A stretch of DNA of 64,000 bases from Perlucidibaca sp. Lineage in GTDB: Bacteria; Pseudomonadota; Gammaproteobacteria; Pseudomonadales; Moraxellaceae. A program made the translations under genes and the position numbers. Positions 22,256 through 33,421 of the stretch are shown piece by piece (position 1 is the stretch's first letter; each line of letters starts with the position of its first letter). The DNA lies in NCBI GenBank assembly GCA_023265995.1, contig JAHFSA010000003.1, positions 62,001 to 126,000 on the forward strand, given 5' to 3'. The notes under the pieces are model-generated. The model searched no databases, had not been told where the DNA came from, and worked only from the letters and a program-made list of their open reading frames with translations.

Positions 22256-25200
22256 ATGACCGCCTTTGTGCATTTGCGCGTCCATTCCGAGTTTTCCCTG
22301 CTCGACTCCATCGTCCGTATCGACGATGCCGTCAAGGCTTGTGCCGCGCAGGGCATGCCGGCGCTGGCCATCACCGATCTCGGCAACCTCTACGGTCTGG
22401 TCAAGTTCTACAAGTCGGCGCAGGGCAAGGGTATCAAGCCGGTGTTCGGTGCCGACCTGGCCGTGCGCGATGGCGACAATCTCAGCCAGATCACCGCGCT
22501 GGTGATGAATGACACCGGCTACAAGAACCTCATCGCGCTGATCTCGCGCGCCTTCGTCGAAGGCCTGGAGCAGGGCCGTCCCATCGTCCAGCGCAGCTGG
22601 ATCGCGCAGTCGCATGACGGTCTCATCTTCCTGCTCGGCCGCGTCAGCGATGTCGGTCAGGCCCTGCTCGGCAGCGACCCGTCGCAGGCCGACCGCCTGC
22701 TGGTGGGCTGGATGGCGCAGAGCCCGACGCGGGTCTATCTCGAACTGCTGCGCACCAGCCGCGATGGCGACGAGGAGCATCTGCACGCCGCCGTCGCGCT
22801 CGCCGAGCGCCAGCAGTGCGCGGTCGTCGCCAGCAATGACGTGCGCTTCCTCAAGCCCGAGGAGTTCGAGGCGCACGAGGTGCGTGTCTGCATCGCGCAG
22901 AGCTATGTGCTCGGCGATCCACGGCGTCCGCGCGAGTACAGCGCCGAGCAGTACCTGAAAAGCCCGGAGCAGATGATCGAGCTCTTCGCCGACATCCCCG
23001 AGGCCGTTGCCAACACGGTCGAGATCGCCAGGCGCTGCAGCCTCGGCCTGACCCTGGGCAAGAACTATCTGCCCGACTTCCCGGTGCCGGCCGGCCTGAC
23101 CATGGCCGAGTACTTCGCCCAGCTCTCGCACGAAGGCCTGCAGAAGCGTCTCGACAAGCTCTTCGACCGCAACCGGCCGGACATGATCGACATCGAGAAG
23201 CAGTACATCGCGCGTCTCGAATTCGAGCTCAACATCATCAATCAGATGGGCTTCGCCGGTTACTTCCTGATCGTCATGGACTTCATCGCCTGGGCCAAGA
23301 ACAACGGCGTGCCGGTGGGGCCGGGTCGTGGTTCCGGCGCCGGCTCGCTGGTGGCCTATTCGCTGTTCATCACCGATCTCGACCCGATCAAGTACGACCT
23401 GCTGTTCGAGCGCTTCCTCAACCCCGAACGCGTGTCCATGCCCGACTTCGACATCGACTTCTGCATGGAAGGCCGTGACCGCGTCATCGAGTATGTGGCC
23501 GGCCACTACGGCCGCCAGGCGGTGTCGCAGATCATCACCTTCGGCACCATGGCGGCCAAGGCCGTGGTGCGCGACGTCGCGCGTGTGCTCGGCAAGGCCT
23601 ACGGTCTCGCCGACCGCATCTCCAAGCTGATTCCGTTCACGCCCGGCATTTCCCTGCTGGAGGCACGCGAGCAGGAGCCGCTGCTGGAGGAACTGCTCAC
23701 CGACAGCGGCCTGTCCGACCATGAGGACGCGCTGGAAATCTGGGACATGGCGATCAAGCTCGAAGGCCTGACCCGTGGCGTCGGCAAGCATGCCGGCGGC
23801 GTGCTCATCGCGCCCGGCAAGCTCACCGACTTCACCGCCGTGTTCTGCGACGAAGAGGGCAAGTGGGTCAGCCAGTACGACAAGGATGACGTCGAGGCCG
23901 TCGGCCTGGTCAAGTTCGACTTCCTCGGTCTGCGCACGCTGACCATCATCGACTGGGCCCTCAAGGACATCAACGCCAAGCGCGCCCGCCGCGGCGAGGC
24001 GGCCATCGACATCGAGCGCATCCCGCTTGATGACCCGCGCCCCTACCAGCTCATGTCCGAGGGCAAGACCACCGCTGTCTTCCAGCTTGAATCGCGCGGC
24101 ATGAAGGAGCTCATCAAGAAGCTCAAGCCCTCGCGCTTCGAAGACGTGGTGGCACTTGTGGCCTTGTACCGACCGGGTCCGCTCGAATCCGGCATGGTCG
24201 ACGACTTCATCAACCGCAAGCACGGCCGCGCCGACGTCGCCTATCCGCACCCGGACCTGGAGCCGGTGCTGGAAAACACCTACGGCGTCATCCTCTATCA
24301 GGAACAGGTGATGCAGATCGCCCAGGTGCTGGCCGGCTACTCGCTCGGCGGCGCCGACATGCTGCGTCGCGCCATGGGCAAGAAGAAGCCCGAGGAGATG
24401 GCCAAGGAACGCGTCAAGTTCATGGAAGGTTCGGGCGAGCGTGGCGTCGATCCGAACCAGGCCGGCGGCATCTTCGACCTCATGGAAAAATTCGCCGGCT
24501 ACGGCTTCAACAAGTCGCACTCGGCCGCCTACGCGCTGGTGTCCTACCAGACCGCCTGGCTCAAGGTGAACTATCCGGCCGAGTTCATGGCCGCCGTGCT
24601 GTCGTCGGAAATGGCCAACACCGACAAGATCGTCACCTTCATCGAAGAGTGCCGCGCCATGGGTCTGAAGATCCTGCCGCCGGCGGTGAACCATTCCAGC
24701 TACCGCTTCCTCGCCAACGACAAGGGCGAGGTGGTCTACGGTCTCGGCGCCATCAAGGGTGTCGGCGAGGGCCCGGTGGAGTCGCTGCTGCAGGCGCGCA
24801 CCAGCGACGGCCTGTTCCCCGACCTGTTCGACTTCTGCCGCCGCGTCGATCTGCGCAAGCTCAACAAGCGCGCCCTGGAAGCGCTGATCCGCGCCGGCGC
24901 GCTCGATGAACAGGGCGAGCATCGCGCCGTGCTCATGGCCTCCATCGAGGCCGCTGTTGCCGCCGCCGAACAGCAGGCGCGCAATGCGGACATCGGCATG
25001 GTCGATCTCTTCGGCGATGTCCACGAGGCCGGTCCGGCCGGGGAGTGGGCCGAGGCGCTGCCGTGGGGCGAGGACGAACGTCTGCAGGCCGAGAAGGAAA
25101 CCCTCGGCCTGTACCTGACCGGGCATCCGATCGACCAGTACGAGGGCGAGCTCGGCCGCTTCGTGCAGGCCCGCCTGGCCGACCTGCAGCCGACCCGGCG

Positions 25201-25717
25201 CGGCCAGAACACCACGGTCGCCGGCCTGCTGCTCGGTCACCGCATCGTCAAGGGCATGCGCGGCAGCCGCGCCTTCCTCACCCTCGACGACCGCACCGGC
25301 CGCGTCGAAGTCACCGTCTTCGGCGACCTGCTCGAACAGATCCGCCCGCTGCTGCAGCACGAGGGCGTGCTGGTCATCGAGGGCGAGGTCTCCATGGATG
25401 AATACGCCGGCGCTCTCAAGGTCGTCGCCCGCCAGGTCATGCCGCTGGCCGCCGCCCGCACCCAGTACAGCAAGGGTCTGGAGCTGGCGCTGCCGGTCAG
25501 CCTCGGCCTGCGTGGCGTGCACGAGCTGACGGAGTGGCTGCAGGCGCATCGCGCCGCCAGCGACACGCCCGGCGCCGGCCTGCGTTTCCGCGTCCGCCAT
25601 CCGGCCGCGCAAGCCGTGCTGCAGGGCGGGCAGGGCTGGCGCCTGAGCCTCACCGATCAGCTTCTGCGCGGTCTGCGCCAGCGTCTCGGGCACGAAGGCG
25701 TCACGGTACTTTATTGA
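22256..25717 (+). CDS. dnaE: DNA polymerase III subunit alpha
   Basis: Start MTAFVHLRVHSEFSLLDSIVRIDDAVK (PHP domain); VGPGRGSGAGSLVAYSL; PDFDIDFCMEGRDRVIEYV. The ORF-track start at 22007 overlaps rnhB and is not used. Confidence 0.98.
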   Translation: MTAFVHLRVHSEFSLLDSIVRIDDAVKACAAQGMPALAITDLGNLYGLVKFYKSAQGKGIKPVFGADLAVRDGDNLSQITALVMNDTGYKNLIALISRAFVEGLEQGRPIVQRSWIAQSHDGLIFLLGRVSDVGQALLGSDPSQADRLLVGWMAQSPTRVYLELLRTSRDGDEEHLHAAVALAERQQCAVVASNDVRFLKPEEFEAHEVRVCIAQSYVLGDPRRPREYSAEQYLKSPEQMIELFADIPEAVANTVEIARRCSLGLTLGKNYLPDFPVPAGLTMAEYFAQLSHEGLQKRLDKLFDRNRPDMIDIEKQYIARLEFELNIINQMGFAGYFLIVMDFIAWAKNNGVPVGPGRGSGAGSLVAYSLFITDLDPIKYDLLFERFLNPERVSMPDFDIDFCMEGRDRVIEYVAGHYGRQAVSQIITFGTMAAKAVVRDVARVLGKAYGLADRISKLIPFTPGISLLEAREQEPLLEELLTDSGLSDHEDALEIWDMAIKLEGLTRGVGKHAGGVLIAPGKLTDFTAVFCDEEGKWVSQYDKDDVEAVGLVKFDFLGLRTLTIIDWALKDINAKRARRGEAAIDIERIPLDDPRPYQLMSEGKTTAVFQLESRGMKELIKKLKPSRFEDVVALVALYRPGPLESGMVDDFINRKHGRADVAYPHPDLEPVLENTYGVILYQEQVMQIAQVLAGYSLGGADMLRRAMGKKKPEEMAKERVKFMEGSGERGVDPNQAGGIFDLMEKFAGYGFNKSHSAAYALVSYQTAWLKVNYPAEFMAAVLSSEMANTDKIVTFIEECRAMGLKILPPAVNHSSYRFLANDKGEVVYGLGAIKGVGEGPVESLLQARTSDGLFPDLFDFCRRVDLRKLNKRALEALIRAGALDEQGEHRAVLMASIEAAVAAAEQQARNADIGMVDLFGDVHEAGPAGEWAEALPWGEDERLQAEKETLGLYLTGHPIDQYEGELGRFVQARLADLQPTRRGQNTTVAGLLLGHRIVKGMRGSRAFLTLDDRTGRVEVTVFGDLLEQIRPLLQHEGVLVIEGEVSMDEYAGALKVVARQVMPLAAARTQYSKGLELALPVSLGLRGVHELTEWLQAHRAASDTPGAGLRFRVRHPAAQAVLQGGQGWRLSLTDQLLRGLRQRLGHEGVTVLY

Positions 25718-25804
25718 CGCCTGACATGACATCGACCAGCGTCGTGGTTTATTGCGACATGTCTTGCCGCTACACTCGGGCCAGTACCCTGGGGTAAAGA
25801 ACAC

Positions 25805-26763
<959 letters not shown>

Positions 26764-26767
<4 letters not shown>

Positions 26768-28176
26768 GCGCCCGTGACCGTCAGCATCCGCTAGGCGCGC
26801 TGCAGAACTTCCTGCAGGCGCGCGAGCAGGATGCGCCGACGGTCACCGGCCTTGTCGTCGCGCTCAGCGGCGGCCCCGACTCCCTGACGCTTCTTCTCGC
26901 TGCCGCGCAGATCGCACCGGCGGCGGGTCTTCGCCTGCGCGCCCTGCATGTGCACCACGGCCTGCATGCCGATGCCGATGCCTGGGCGGCCCAAGCCATG
27001 GCCCAGGCCGCGGCGACGGGCGTGCCCTGTGCGGTATTGCCGGTGGTCGTGGCGGCCGTCGCCAGCGTTGAAGGTGCCGCCCGCGCCGCCCGCTATCAGG
27101 CGCTGGCCTCCGCCACGGCGGCGGATGAAGCCCTGCTGCTCGCGCACCATCAGGATGACCAGGCCGAGACCCTGCTGCTGCGCCTCATGCGTGGCGCCGG
27201 CCTGCAAGGTCTGGCGGCCATGCGCCCGGTCAGCGCCTGGCGTCTGCCGGACGGCCGCGAAGTCGCGCGCTGGCGGCCCTGGCTGGAACTGCCGCGCAGC
27301 GCGCTGGAGCGCTGGCTGCCGCGCGCTGTCGCCTGCGTGCGCAGCCATGATCCGCCCGTGCCTGCTGACGCCCTGACGCCGGTGATCGACCCCGCCAACA
27401 GCGATGCCCGCTTTGACCGCACGCTGCTGCGCCATGAATTGCTGCCCTTGCTTTCCCGGCGCTGGCCGGAGGCCGCCGCGCAGCTCGCGCGCAGTGCCGC
27501 TCAGCTGGCCGGGCAGGCGGATGCGCTGGCTGCCCTGGCGGATGACGTGCTGGCGCGCGCTGCGCTGCCCGCTGTGGGGCCCTCCGGCGCCCTGGCGCTG
27601 CCAGTGCTTGCTGCTCTCGATGATGCCGCCCTGCAAGCCGTGCTGGCGCGCTGGCTGGCCAGCCGTGGCGCGCCCTCGCTGCCGGTGCGCTACTGGCAGC
27701 GCGTGCGCCGTGAGCTGCTGCAGGCGAGGGCGGATGCCACGCCCTGCCTGGAGTGGTCCGGCTGGTCGCTGCGGCGCTATCGCGAGGCGCTGTATCTGCT
27801 CACTGACCATGCCCTGACGCCGCTACCCGCAGCGGCGACCTGGGCCGATCCGCGCCTGCCGCTGCTCTGGGCCGGGCGCGAATGGCGCGTCCAGGGCCTG
27901 GCCGCCGACGACCCTCTGCTGGCACTGCCCTGGCGCCTGGCCCCGCGTGCCGGCGGCGAGCGCTGGCGACCGGCCGGGCGGACGCATTCGGTGTCGGTGA
28001 AACACTGGTGCCAGGAGCAGGGAATTCCGCCCTGGGAGCGCGAGCGGCTGGTATGCCTGTGGGCGGGGGATGAGGTGGTGGCGCTTGTGGGCGCGACAGA
28101 CCGGCCGCCATGGCCTGGCGGATCTGATCGAATTTGGGTCGGGATGCGAAGTGCATTGAGGATTGATGTGCTATAG
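26764..28176 (+). CDS. tilS: tRNA(Ile)-lysidine synthetase
   Basis: [19 protein letters not shown] (SGGxDS PP-loop), [20 protein letters not shown] start overlapping accA stop. Confidence 0.93.
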
Positions 28177-28180
28177 ACAT

Positions 28181-28208
28181 AAAAAACCCGCCTTGCGGCG
28201 GGTCTTTT
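28181..28208 (+). terminator. Intrinsic terminator after tilS
   Basis: AAAAAACCCGCCTTGCGGCGGGTCTTTT. Confidence 0.8.
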
Positions 28209-28274
28209 ATAAAACGGTCATCTGTCCCAAGGGGGAGGCTTGCGCCAACAAGTCCTCGGGCTAGTGGATTCATT

Positions 28275-28949
28275 GTGTGTACAACAGGGAGTGTTGTCAA
28301 TCGCATGAACGAGCTGCAAGTTGTCAGGGCGTTATCCGTTCCCCGCATGAGCACCTATCAGGCCTCTGTGTCAGGGGCTGATCTGTCATCCGCGCTTGCG
28401 CTTTATGGCTGGAATGCACAGGTATCCGCCGCGTTGCTGTTGCCGTTGCATGTCTGTGAGGTTGTATTGCGCAATGCCATTGCAGATGCGCTGGAGGCGG
28501 TTTATGGCGCGCAATGGCCATGGTCGCCAGGCTTCGAGCAAAGCCTTCCGAATCCTGTGTCCGGATTCAATCCCCGGAGAGAGTTGCAGCGTTCGCGTGA
28601 CGGACAGCCAGCCGCCGGAAAGGTCATAGCCGAGCTGAAGTTTGCGTTCTGGCAGTGCCTGCTGACCAAGCGTCATGATCAGCGTATCTGGCGTGCTCAT
28701 CTGGTCAGGGTGCTGCCCAATCTAGATCAGTCATTGACACTGGCCGAGCAACGGAAAGATTTGCATGATGCTCTGGAGAGTATCCGTGGGCTGCGCAACA
28801 GGATTGCGCACCATGAGCCCATCTTCATGCGCCAGCTTGCGCAGGAGTTCATCATAATTACCGGATTGATTGAGAAGAGGTGCCTGCATACAGCGGTCTG
28901 GATGCAGGCCCATGAGCAGGTGAGACAGCTGATTGGAGCGAGGCCGTGA
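28275..28949 (+). CDS. Abi-like protein with HEPN-type RNxxxH motif (candidate abortive-infection factor)
   Basis: LYGWNAQVSAALLLPLHVCEVVLRNAIADALEAVYGAQWPW...GKVIAELKFAFWQCLLTKRHDQRIW...LRNRIAHHEPIF. True start uncertain (28275 or a downstream ATG). Confidence 0.75.
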   Translation: MCTTGSVVNRMNELQVVRALSVPRMSTYQASVSGADLSSALALYGWNAQVSAALLLPLHVCEVVLRNAIADALEAVYGAQWPWSPGFEQSLPNPVSGFNPRRELQRSRDGQPAAGKVIAELKFAFWQCLLTKRHDQRIWRAHLVRVLPNLDQSLTLAEQRKDLHDALESIRGLRNRIAHHEPIFMRQLAQEFIIITGLIEKRCLHTAVWMQAHEQVRQLIGARP

Positions 28950-28963
28950 TGCTGGATGCGTGC

Positions 28964-29280
28964 TCATGAATCGCCTCGAACGCCTGTATCGCATTCATGA
29001 ACTGTTGCGTCAGGTACCTGTGCCCGCTGCGCGGCCCGCGTGGCGTAAAGCTGGATCTCGGCGCTGGTGATCGGATCGCCCGAGACAAAGAGCCGGAAGT
29101 AGATCGGGTTGCAGACATCCTCCAACGCCAGCCGGGTGTCCGTGCCTGCGTGCAGCTTGCCCCGTGCGATGGCGCGTTCTATGACGATGCCGCTGCGCTT
29201 GAAGCGCTCATTGAAAAAGGCGGTGCGCGCCGCCTGCGCCTGCACGTCGAAGCTGCCGCGTATGGAGTCGATTCGTAGGC
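28964..29280 (-). pseudogene. C-terminal fragment of a TetR-family regulator (DNA-binding domain absent)
   Basis: In-frame minus translation LRIDSIRGSFDVQAQAARTAFFNERFKRSGIVIERAIARGKLHAGTDTRLALEDVCNPIYFRLFVSGDPITSAEIQ resembles the TetR C-terminal ligand domain; homology-like sequence stops at ~29280 and no HTH region follows. Confidence 0.65.
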
Positions 29281-29407
29281 AACAACATGCTGTAGTAAAA
29301 GTGGAAGTTACGGATGCAGTGCATATGATGTACTGAGTGAGAAACTAGTAGTGCAGAATACTTTGACATCTGCCTTAAGGTGCAATTGAGATGCTTCTAA
29401 CTAAGGT

Positions 29408-32400
29408 ATGACGGACTCTCCCGTTCCTGAGCCTTTGCCGCGCACGCCTGAACGTGAGGCGCTTGGCGCCATGGGTGGGTATGACTACCAAATTTGGCGA
29501 TCCATTGAGGCTTGGCTGACGCTAGAGGATGACGAGGTTATTTTCCTCGAAGGCGCGGAGGATATTGATCGTGTCAATTTCACCGCAACCACCACTATTC
29601 AGGTCAAGCGCACGCAAGAAGCGGTTTCTCTGAACACCCAGCGTGCGCGGGATGCTATTCGAAACTTCTGGGCAACCTCTGAGCGCTCCCCGGAGCGATA
29701 CATCAGGTATGTGTACCTGACTACTTCAGGTATCTCTCTAGAGCGGGACGCCCGCTTTGGAGGGCTGTCGGGCATCCAGGTGTGGGCCAGTGCTGCCTTT
29801 GACACGGAGCTCGCTGACGCAGTCAGAGAGCAACTGCTCGCAAGCATCGAGTCAGATCAGCCGGTACGCGAATTCTTAGGTACGGCAACAGTCAAAGATC
29901 TACAAGAGCGGTTGTTGCAACGGTTTACTTGGCTCATGGAGCAGTCAAATGTGGACGTTGTGGAGCAGAGTGTTCTCGATCGTATTTCTGATGAGCTAGC
30001 AAAGCTAGGTCAACCAAGGAGTGCTGCGCACGCTGTGAAAAGTGCCTTGTTTGAGTACTGCTGGAAGCAGGTACTCAAAGAGAGGCCCGAGGAGCGCCAA
30101 TTAGACGTAGTGGCACTTAGACGGCAAATCGAGGTTGCAACCACCATCACACTTGAGTTGCCCTTGCATACAGCTACAGGCTTTGTGATGGCTACGGCCC
30201 AGCTTTCGTCGCTTCAGGCCGCCACTGCACAACTTGTGCTGCTTCAAGACCACCCGCCACCCCCGCCAAAGGCACTTTTGCGTCGCCCGAGTCTTGTTGA
30301 GAGTGTTTCCCGCCTTGTAGTGCAGCGTAGAGCAGTGCTCCTCGCTGGCTCGGTATTCATGGGAAAAACAACTATTGCTCAGGTTGTCGCGCGCGATCTG
30401 GGCTTTACGGTTTCCTGGACAGAGCTCTCACAGCGAGATCCTGCTGCCATTGCACAAATATTCAAGTTGCTGGCTCTGACACTGGACCGTCCAGATGGGC
30501 CCTCATTACTGATTTTCGATGACCTCGATACTTCGCCACGAGCTCGTCGTACCTACGAGATGAGTTTGCGCCAACTAGTCCACCGCGCCGAAGTTGCAGG
30601 TAAGTCTCTACTCTTTACGGCGCAGGGGCATACTGAGGCTCTTGGACGTGAAGTGGCAAATTCATGGGGGCTGGAGGTAGTTCAGGTTCCCCAGCTCTCT
30701 CAAGAAGAGATTGTAATTCAATGCGCTGACTTTGGTTGTGTCCCTGCGACGCGCGCGGATACATGGAGTCGAATCATCACAGCACAGACGGGCGGACATC
30801 CGGCCTTGGTCAATGTGCGACTTCTCGAGCTTAGAGCAGATGGCTGGCCTGCTGTTAACTTGGAGACCTTTACTACACCGTCTCTAGCGACCCTTACGGC
30901 GAGGCAACTTGCTCGTGATCTTTTGGCGTCATCGGTTAGTGCGGCAGAAGCAGAGTTTGTGCTTGAGGCCGGTGAGTTCATATTGCCGCCAACTCGAGTA
31001 ATGCTCCTAAACCTTGCTGGGCTTCCCCCGCCTCTGGTCGGTGCATCGGCTGTGTTGGCAAATCTGACTGGTCGTTGGATAGAAGAACTTGGTGCTGACA
31101 AGTTTCGAGTAACTCAAGTTCTGAGAGGGGAGGTGGGCGTCACGTGGACCTCTGACCAGCGCCGTGCTATTCACGCGAAACTTCACGACGCTATCCTTGC
31201 GAGTGAGCCCCTTACGCCTGCAGACGCAAGCTCCTTGCTCTTTCATGCTCTTATTGCAGCAGATGCTGGTCGCTTTAAGTATTCCGTTGGTGTTGTGCTG
31301 ACCGCCAAGAGCGAGGTTCAGAGACAAATCCTTAAGCGCTGCAATTGGATACTTCCGATTGAAATGGAGCCAGGCTCAGGGCTTGCGTCGCTGAGCAGCA
31401 CATTGCCATCGCTAAGACATCTTCAGTTCCTCGTTGCAGAAATAGAAGACCCCAGTCGACTGGAGGACGTGGCAAAGGCATGGCGCCGTGCTATCGGACC
31501 TCGGCAAGCGGATACCAGTTGGATGGCGGACCGCATGCTGTACGACCTGACGATGTTGTCGAAGCGGGTCACGATCTCAATGGAAGTCGTGCTCGATGCG
31601 ATTTCTAGCGCAATTGAAGTTGAGGATCCCTTCAAGACGATACTGATTGGAGGTTTAGCGAACGTTAAGGCGTCGATGGTGGGTGAAAGCTTTGCGCTTC
31701 CGGAGAGTGCGACGCTCTTCCAGACGCTGTTTTCGTTACGTGCTGGCGACGTAAGGACTCGCGAGGATTTATGTCAGATCATCGAGTGGCTTGGCAGACC
31801 AGAGAGCCAAGAGCTGGCCCTTGAGTTTGATCAAATGCTCGACTGGCCGTCTGTGATTGAGCTGGGGGGGTTTATTCATTCGGCTTGGGTGGCAGAAGCA
31901 AATCAGGACAGCCCTGAGTGGGGGTCTTGGCTCGAGCACTTTGATAGGGCTTTGGAGGCATGCTCGTCAGCTTCACTTCGTCGATATGGTGCACAAATTG
32001 CGCGAGCCAAGTCGATTGTGTTGAGTGAGTATCTAGGAGACATGCGGGGTGGGCACGCTGTATTGGATGAGGCGGTGAGTGTATTTGGTCCTAGTGCTGT
32101 GATTGAGGAGCAGCGTGTCAACTTGCTGGGGCAGTCGGAAGACCATGTAGAGGCGCTGAGTGTATGGGACAGGATGATGGAGCGCTTTGGACCCCATGCT
32201 GTTTCTGACCCGTTTGCATACCGGCGCGTTGCCATTTCAGCGGGGAGACTCAAACAATTTAATCGAGCATCTCAGCTGTTTAAGGCTGGCGCTGAGTTAC
32301 TCAAGGAGGGCATGTATAAAACAAGGGTGGGGCTTCTCGTTGATGCCTCCTACTGCTCTTTGCTGGCAGGAAATCGGCGTCGTTGTAGCACGCTGTTAGC

Positions 32401-33421
32401 ACATGCAGTCCTCTTGCTACCGAGCCAAGCATCAGCAGAAGGGAGTAAGAGCTGGGAAGCGATAATCCAAGTGGCGAATGCGGTTGGGCGTCTTTCGTCG
32501 AATCCAGGAATTTTGCGGCCAGATGGGGCTCCGGTGGAAATTGCGATTGGTCGTGCGAGTGAGCCTGGTATTTCGACAGATACCGCTACGGAGGGCCAGG
32601 CGCTACGTGTTGGAATGCTGCAAGCTCAGGCCGCCTACTTAGAGGCGGCATGGCCTGATGCATCTCTCGCCGTGCTCGAGAAAGCACAGGCTCTCTCTGG
32701 CTCAGATAGTCCTATGCTGCGACTCAATGCTTACCAGTCCCTCATTATGAGAGATGCAACGCAGGGAGCTTTGCCTGCGTACTTAGGAAGTGTCATGGGT
32801 CTGGCTCAGGCAATGATTGAGATGGTGGGTCATCGGCACAATCAAGATAGGGATGCTCCCGTGATGCCTGAGAAAGCGGAGGAGATGGTGTCAGGGCTAC
32901 TCACGCTTGGGATTCTCCTCGCCCGCAACGATCCTTTGGAGCTGCTTGAGAGCTGGATGGGGCAGGCTGATGACGTCTCCGGTATTCCGCTGAGTAGCGT
33001 ACTGGATCGCCTCCAAAGAGGGATGTTGATGGCGCCAAATGAGGCTGTATACGAGGCGGCAGAGCTTAGGAGTGGTGACATTGTCATTAGCTGGGGGGCT
33101 GCGCTTCGTATCTGTCATACGGATAATGTGGGGGCTAAGGAGCTTGTGCTTGCGGCGCTACGTATTACGAGTGCACTGAAGTCTGGTCTTGCGTTGTTTT
33201 TCGGGGCAAATCTCAACCCAGCTGTAGCGCGAATGTTTGCAGAGAGAATGGGGGGGCAGTTGCTGAGGCCGGATCAGTTTTCGATTCCATCCTTGGCGAT
33301 TCCTGCGGTTATGCAAACTATCAGGCAAGTTCTCGCTGGAGAAGCGGGCATTAGAGAGCTCTTGGGTGTTGGTTGCCTGGTCACGAGCACTAATGCAGGC
33401 GATGCTCTTCGGCAGTTTTGA
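29408..33421 (+). CDS. Candidate Avs-like defence protein: N-terminal PD-(D/E)xK (Cap4/DUF4297-like) nuclease, central P-loop STAND-type NTPase, C-terminal helical/TPR-like sensor
   Basis: N-term GGYDYQIWRSIEAWL...EVIFLEGAEDIDRVNFTATTTIQVKRTQ; Walker A GSVFMGKTT (30347-30373); Walker B-like SLLIFDDLD (~30503-30529); long alpha-helical repeat-like C-terminus; low-GC relative to surroundings. Confidence 0.7.
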   Translation: MTDSPVPEPLPRTPEREALGAMGGYDYQIWRSIEAWLTLEDDEVIFLEGAEDIDRVNFTATTTIQVKRTQEAVSLNTQRARDAIRNFWATSERSPERYIRYVYLTTSGISLERDARFGGLSGIQVWASAAFDTELADAVREQLLASIESDQPVREFLGTATVKDLQERLLQRFTWLMEQSNVDVVEQSVLDRISDELAKLGQPRSAAHAVKSALFEYCWKQVLKERPEERQLDVVALRRQIEVATTITLELPLHTATGFVMATAQLSSLQAATAQLVLLQDHPPPPPKALLRRPSLVESVSRLVVQRRAVLLAGSVFMGKTTIAQVVARDLGFTVSWTELSQRDPAAIAQIFKLLALTLDRPDGPSLLIFDDLDTSPRARRTYEMSLRQLVHRAEVAGKSLLFTAQGHTEALGREVANSWGLEVVQVPQLSQEEIVIQCADFGCVPATRADTWSRIITAQTGGHPALVNVRLLELRADGWPAVNLETFTTPSLATLTARQLARDLLASSVSAAEAEFVLEAGEFILPPTRVMLLNLAGLPPPLVGASAVLANLTGRWIEELGADKFRVTQVLRGEVGVTWTSDQRRAIHAKLHDAILASEPLTPADASSLLFHALIAADAGRFKYSVGVVLTAKSEVQRQILKRCNWILPIEMEPGSGLASLSSTLPSLRHLQFLVAEIEDPSRLEDVAKAWRRAIGPRQADTSWMADRMLYDLTMLSKRVTISMEVVLDAISSAIEVEDPFKTILIGGLANVKASMVGESFALPESATLFQTLFSLRAGDVRTREDLCQIIEWLGRPESQELALEFDQMLDWPSVIELGGFIHSAWVAEANQDSPEWGSWLEHFDRALEACSSASLRRYGAQIARAKSIVLSEYLGDMRGGHAVLDEAVSVFGPSAVIEEQRVNLLGQSEDHVEALSVWDRMMERFGPHAVSDPFAYRRVAISAGRLKQFNRASQLFKAGAELLKEGMYKTRVGLLVDASYCSLLAGNRRRCSTLLAHAVLLLPSQASAEGSKSWEAIIQVANAVGRLSSNPGILRPDGAPVEIAIGRASEPGISTDTATEGQALRVGMLQAQAAYLEAAWPDASLAVLEKAQALSGSDSPMLRLNAYQSLIMRDATQGALPAYLGSVMGLAQAMIEMVGHRHNQDRDAPVMPEKAEEMVSGLLTLGILLARNDPLELLESWMGQADDVSGIPLSSVLDRLQRGMLMAPNEAVYEAAELRSGDIVISWGAALRICHTDNVGAKELVLAALRITSALKSGLALFFGANLNPAVARMFAERMGGQLLRPDQFSIPSLAIPAVMQTIRQVLAGEAGIRELLGVGCLVTSTNAGDALRQF

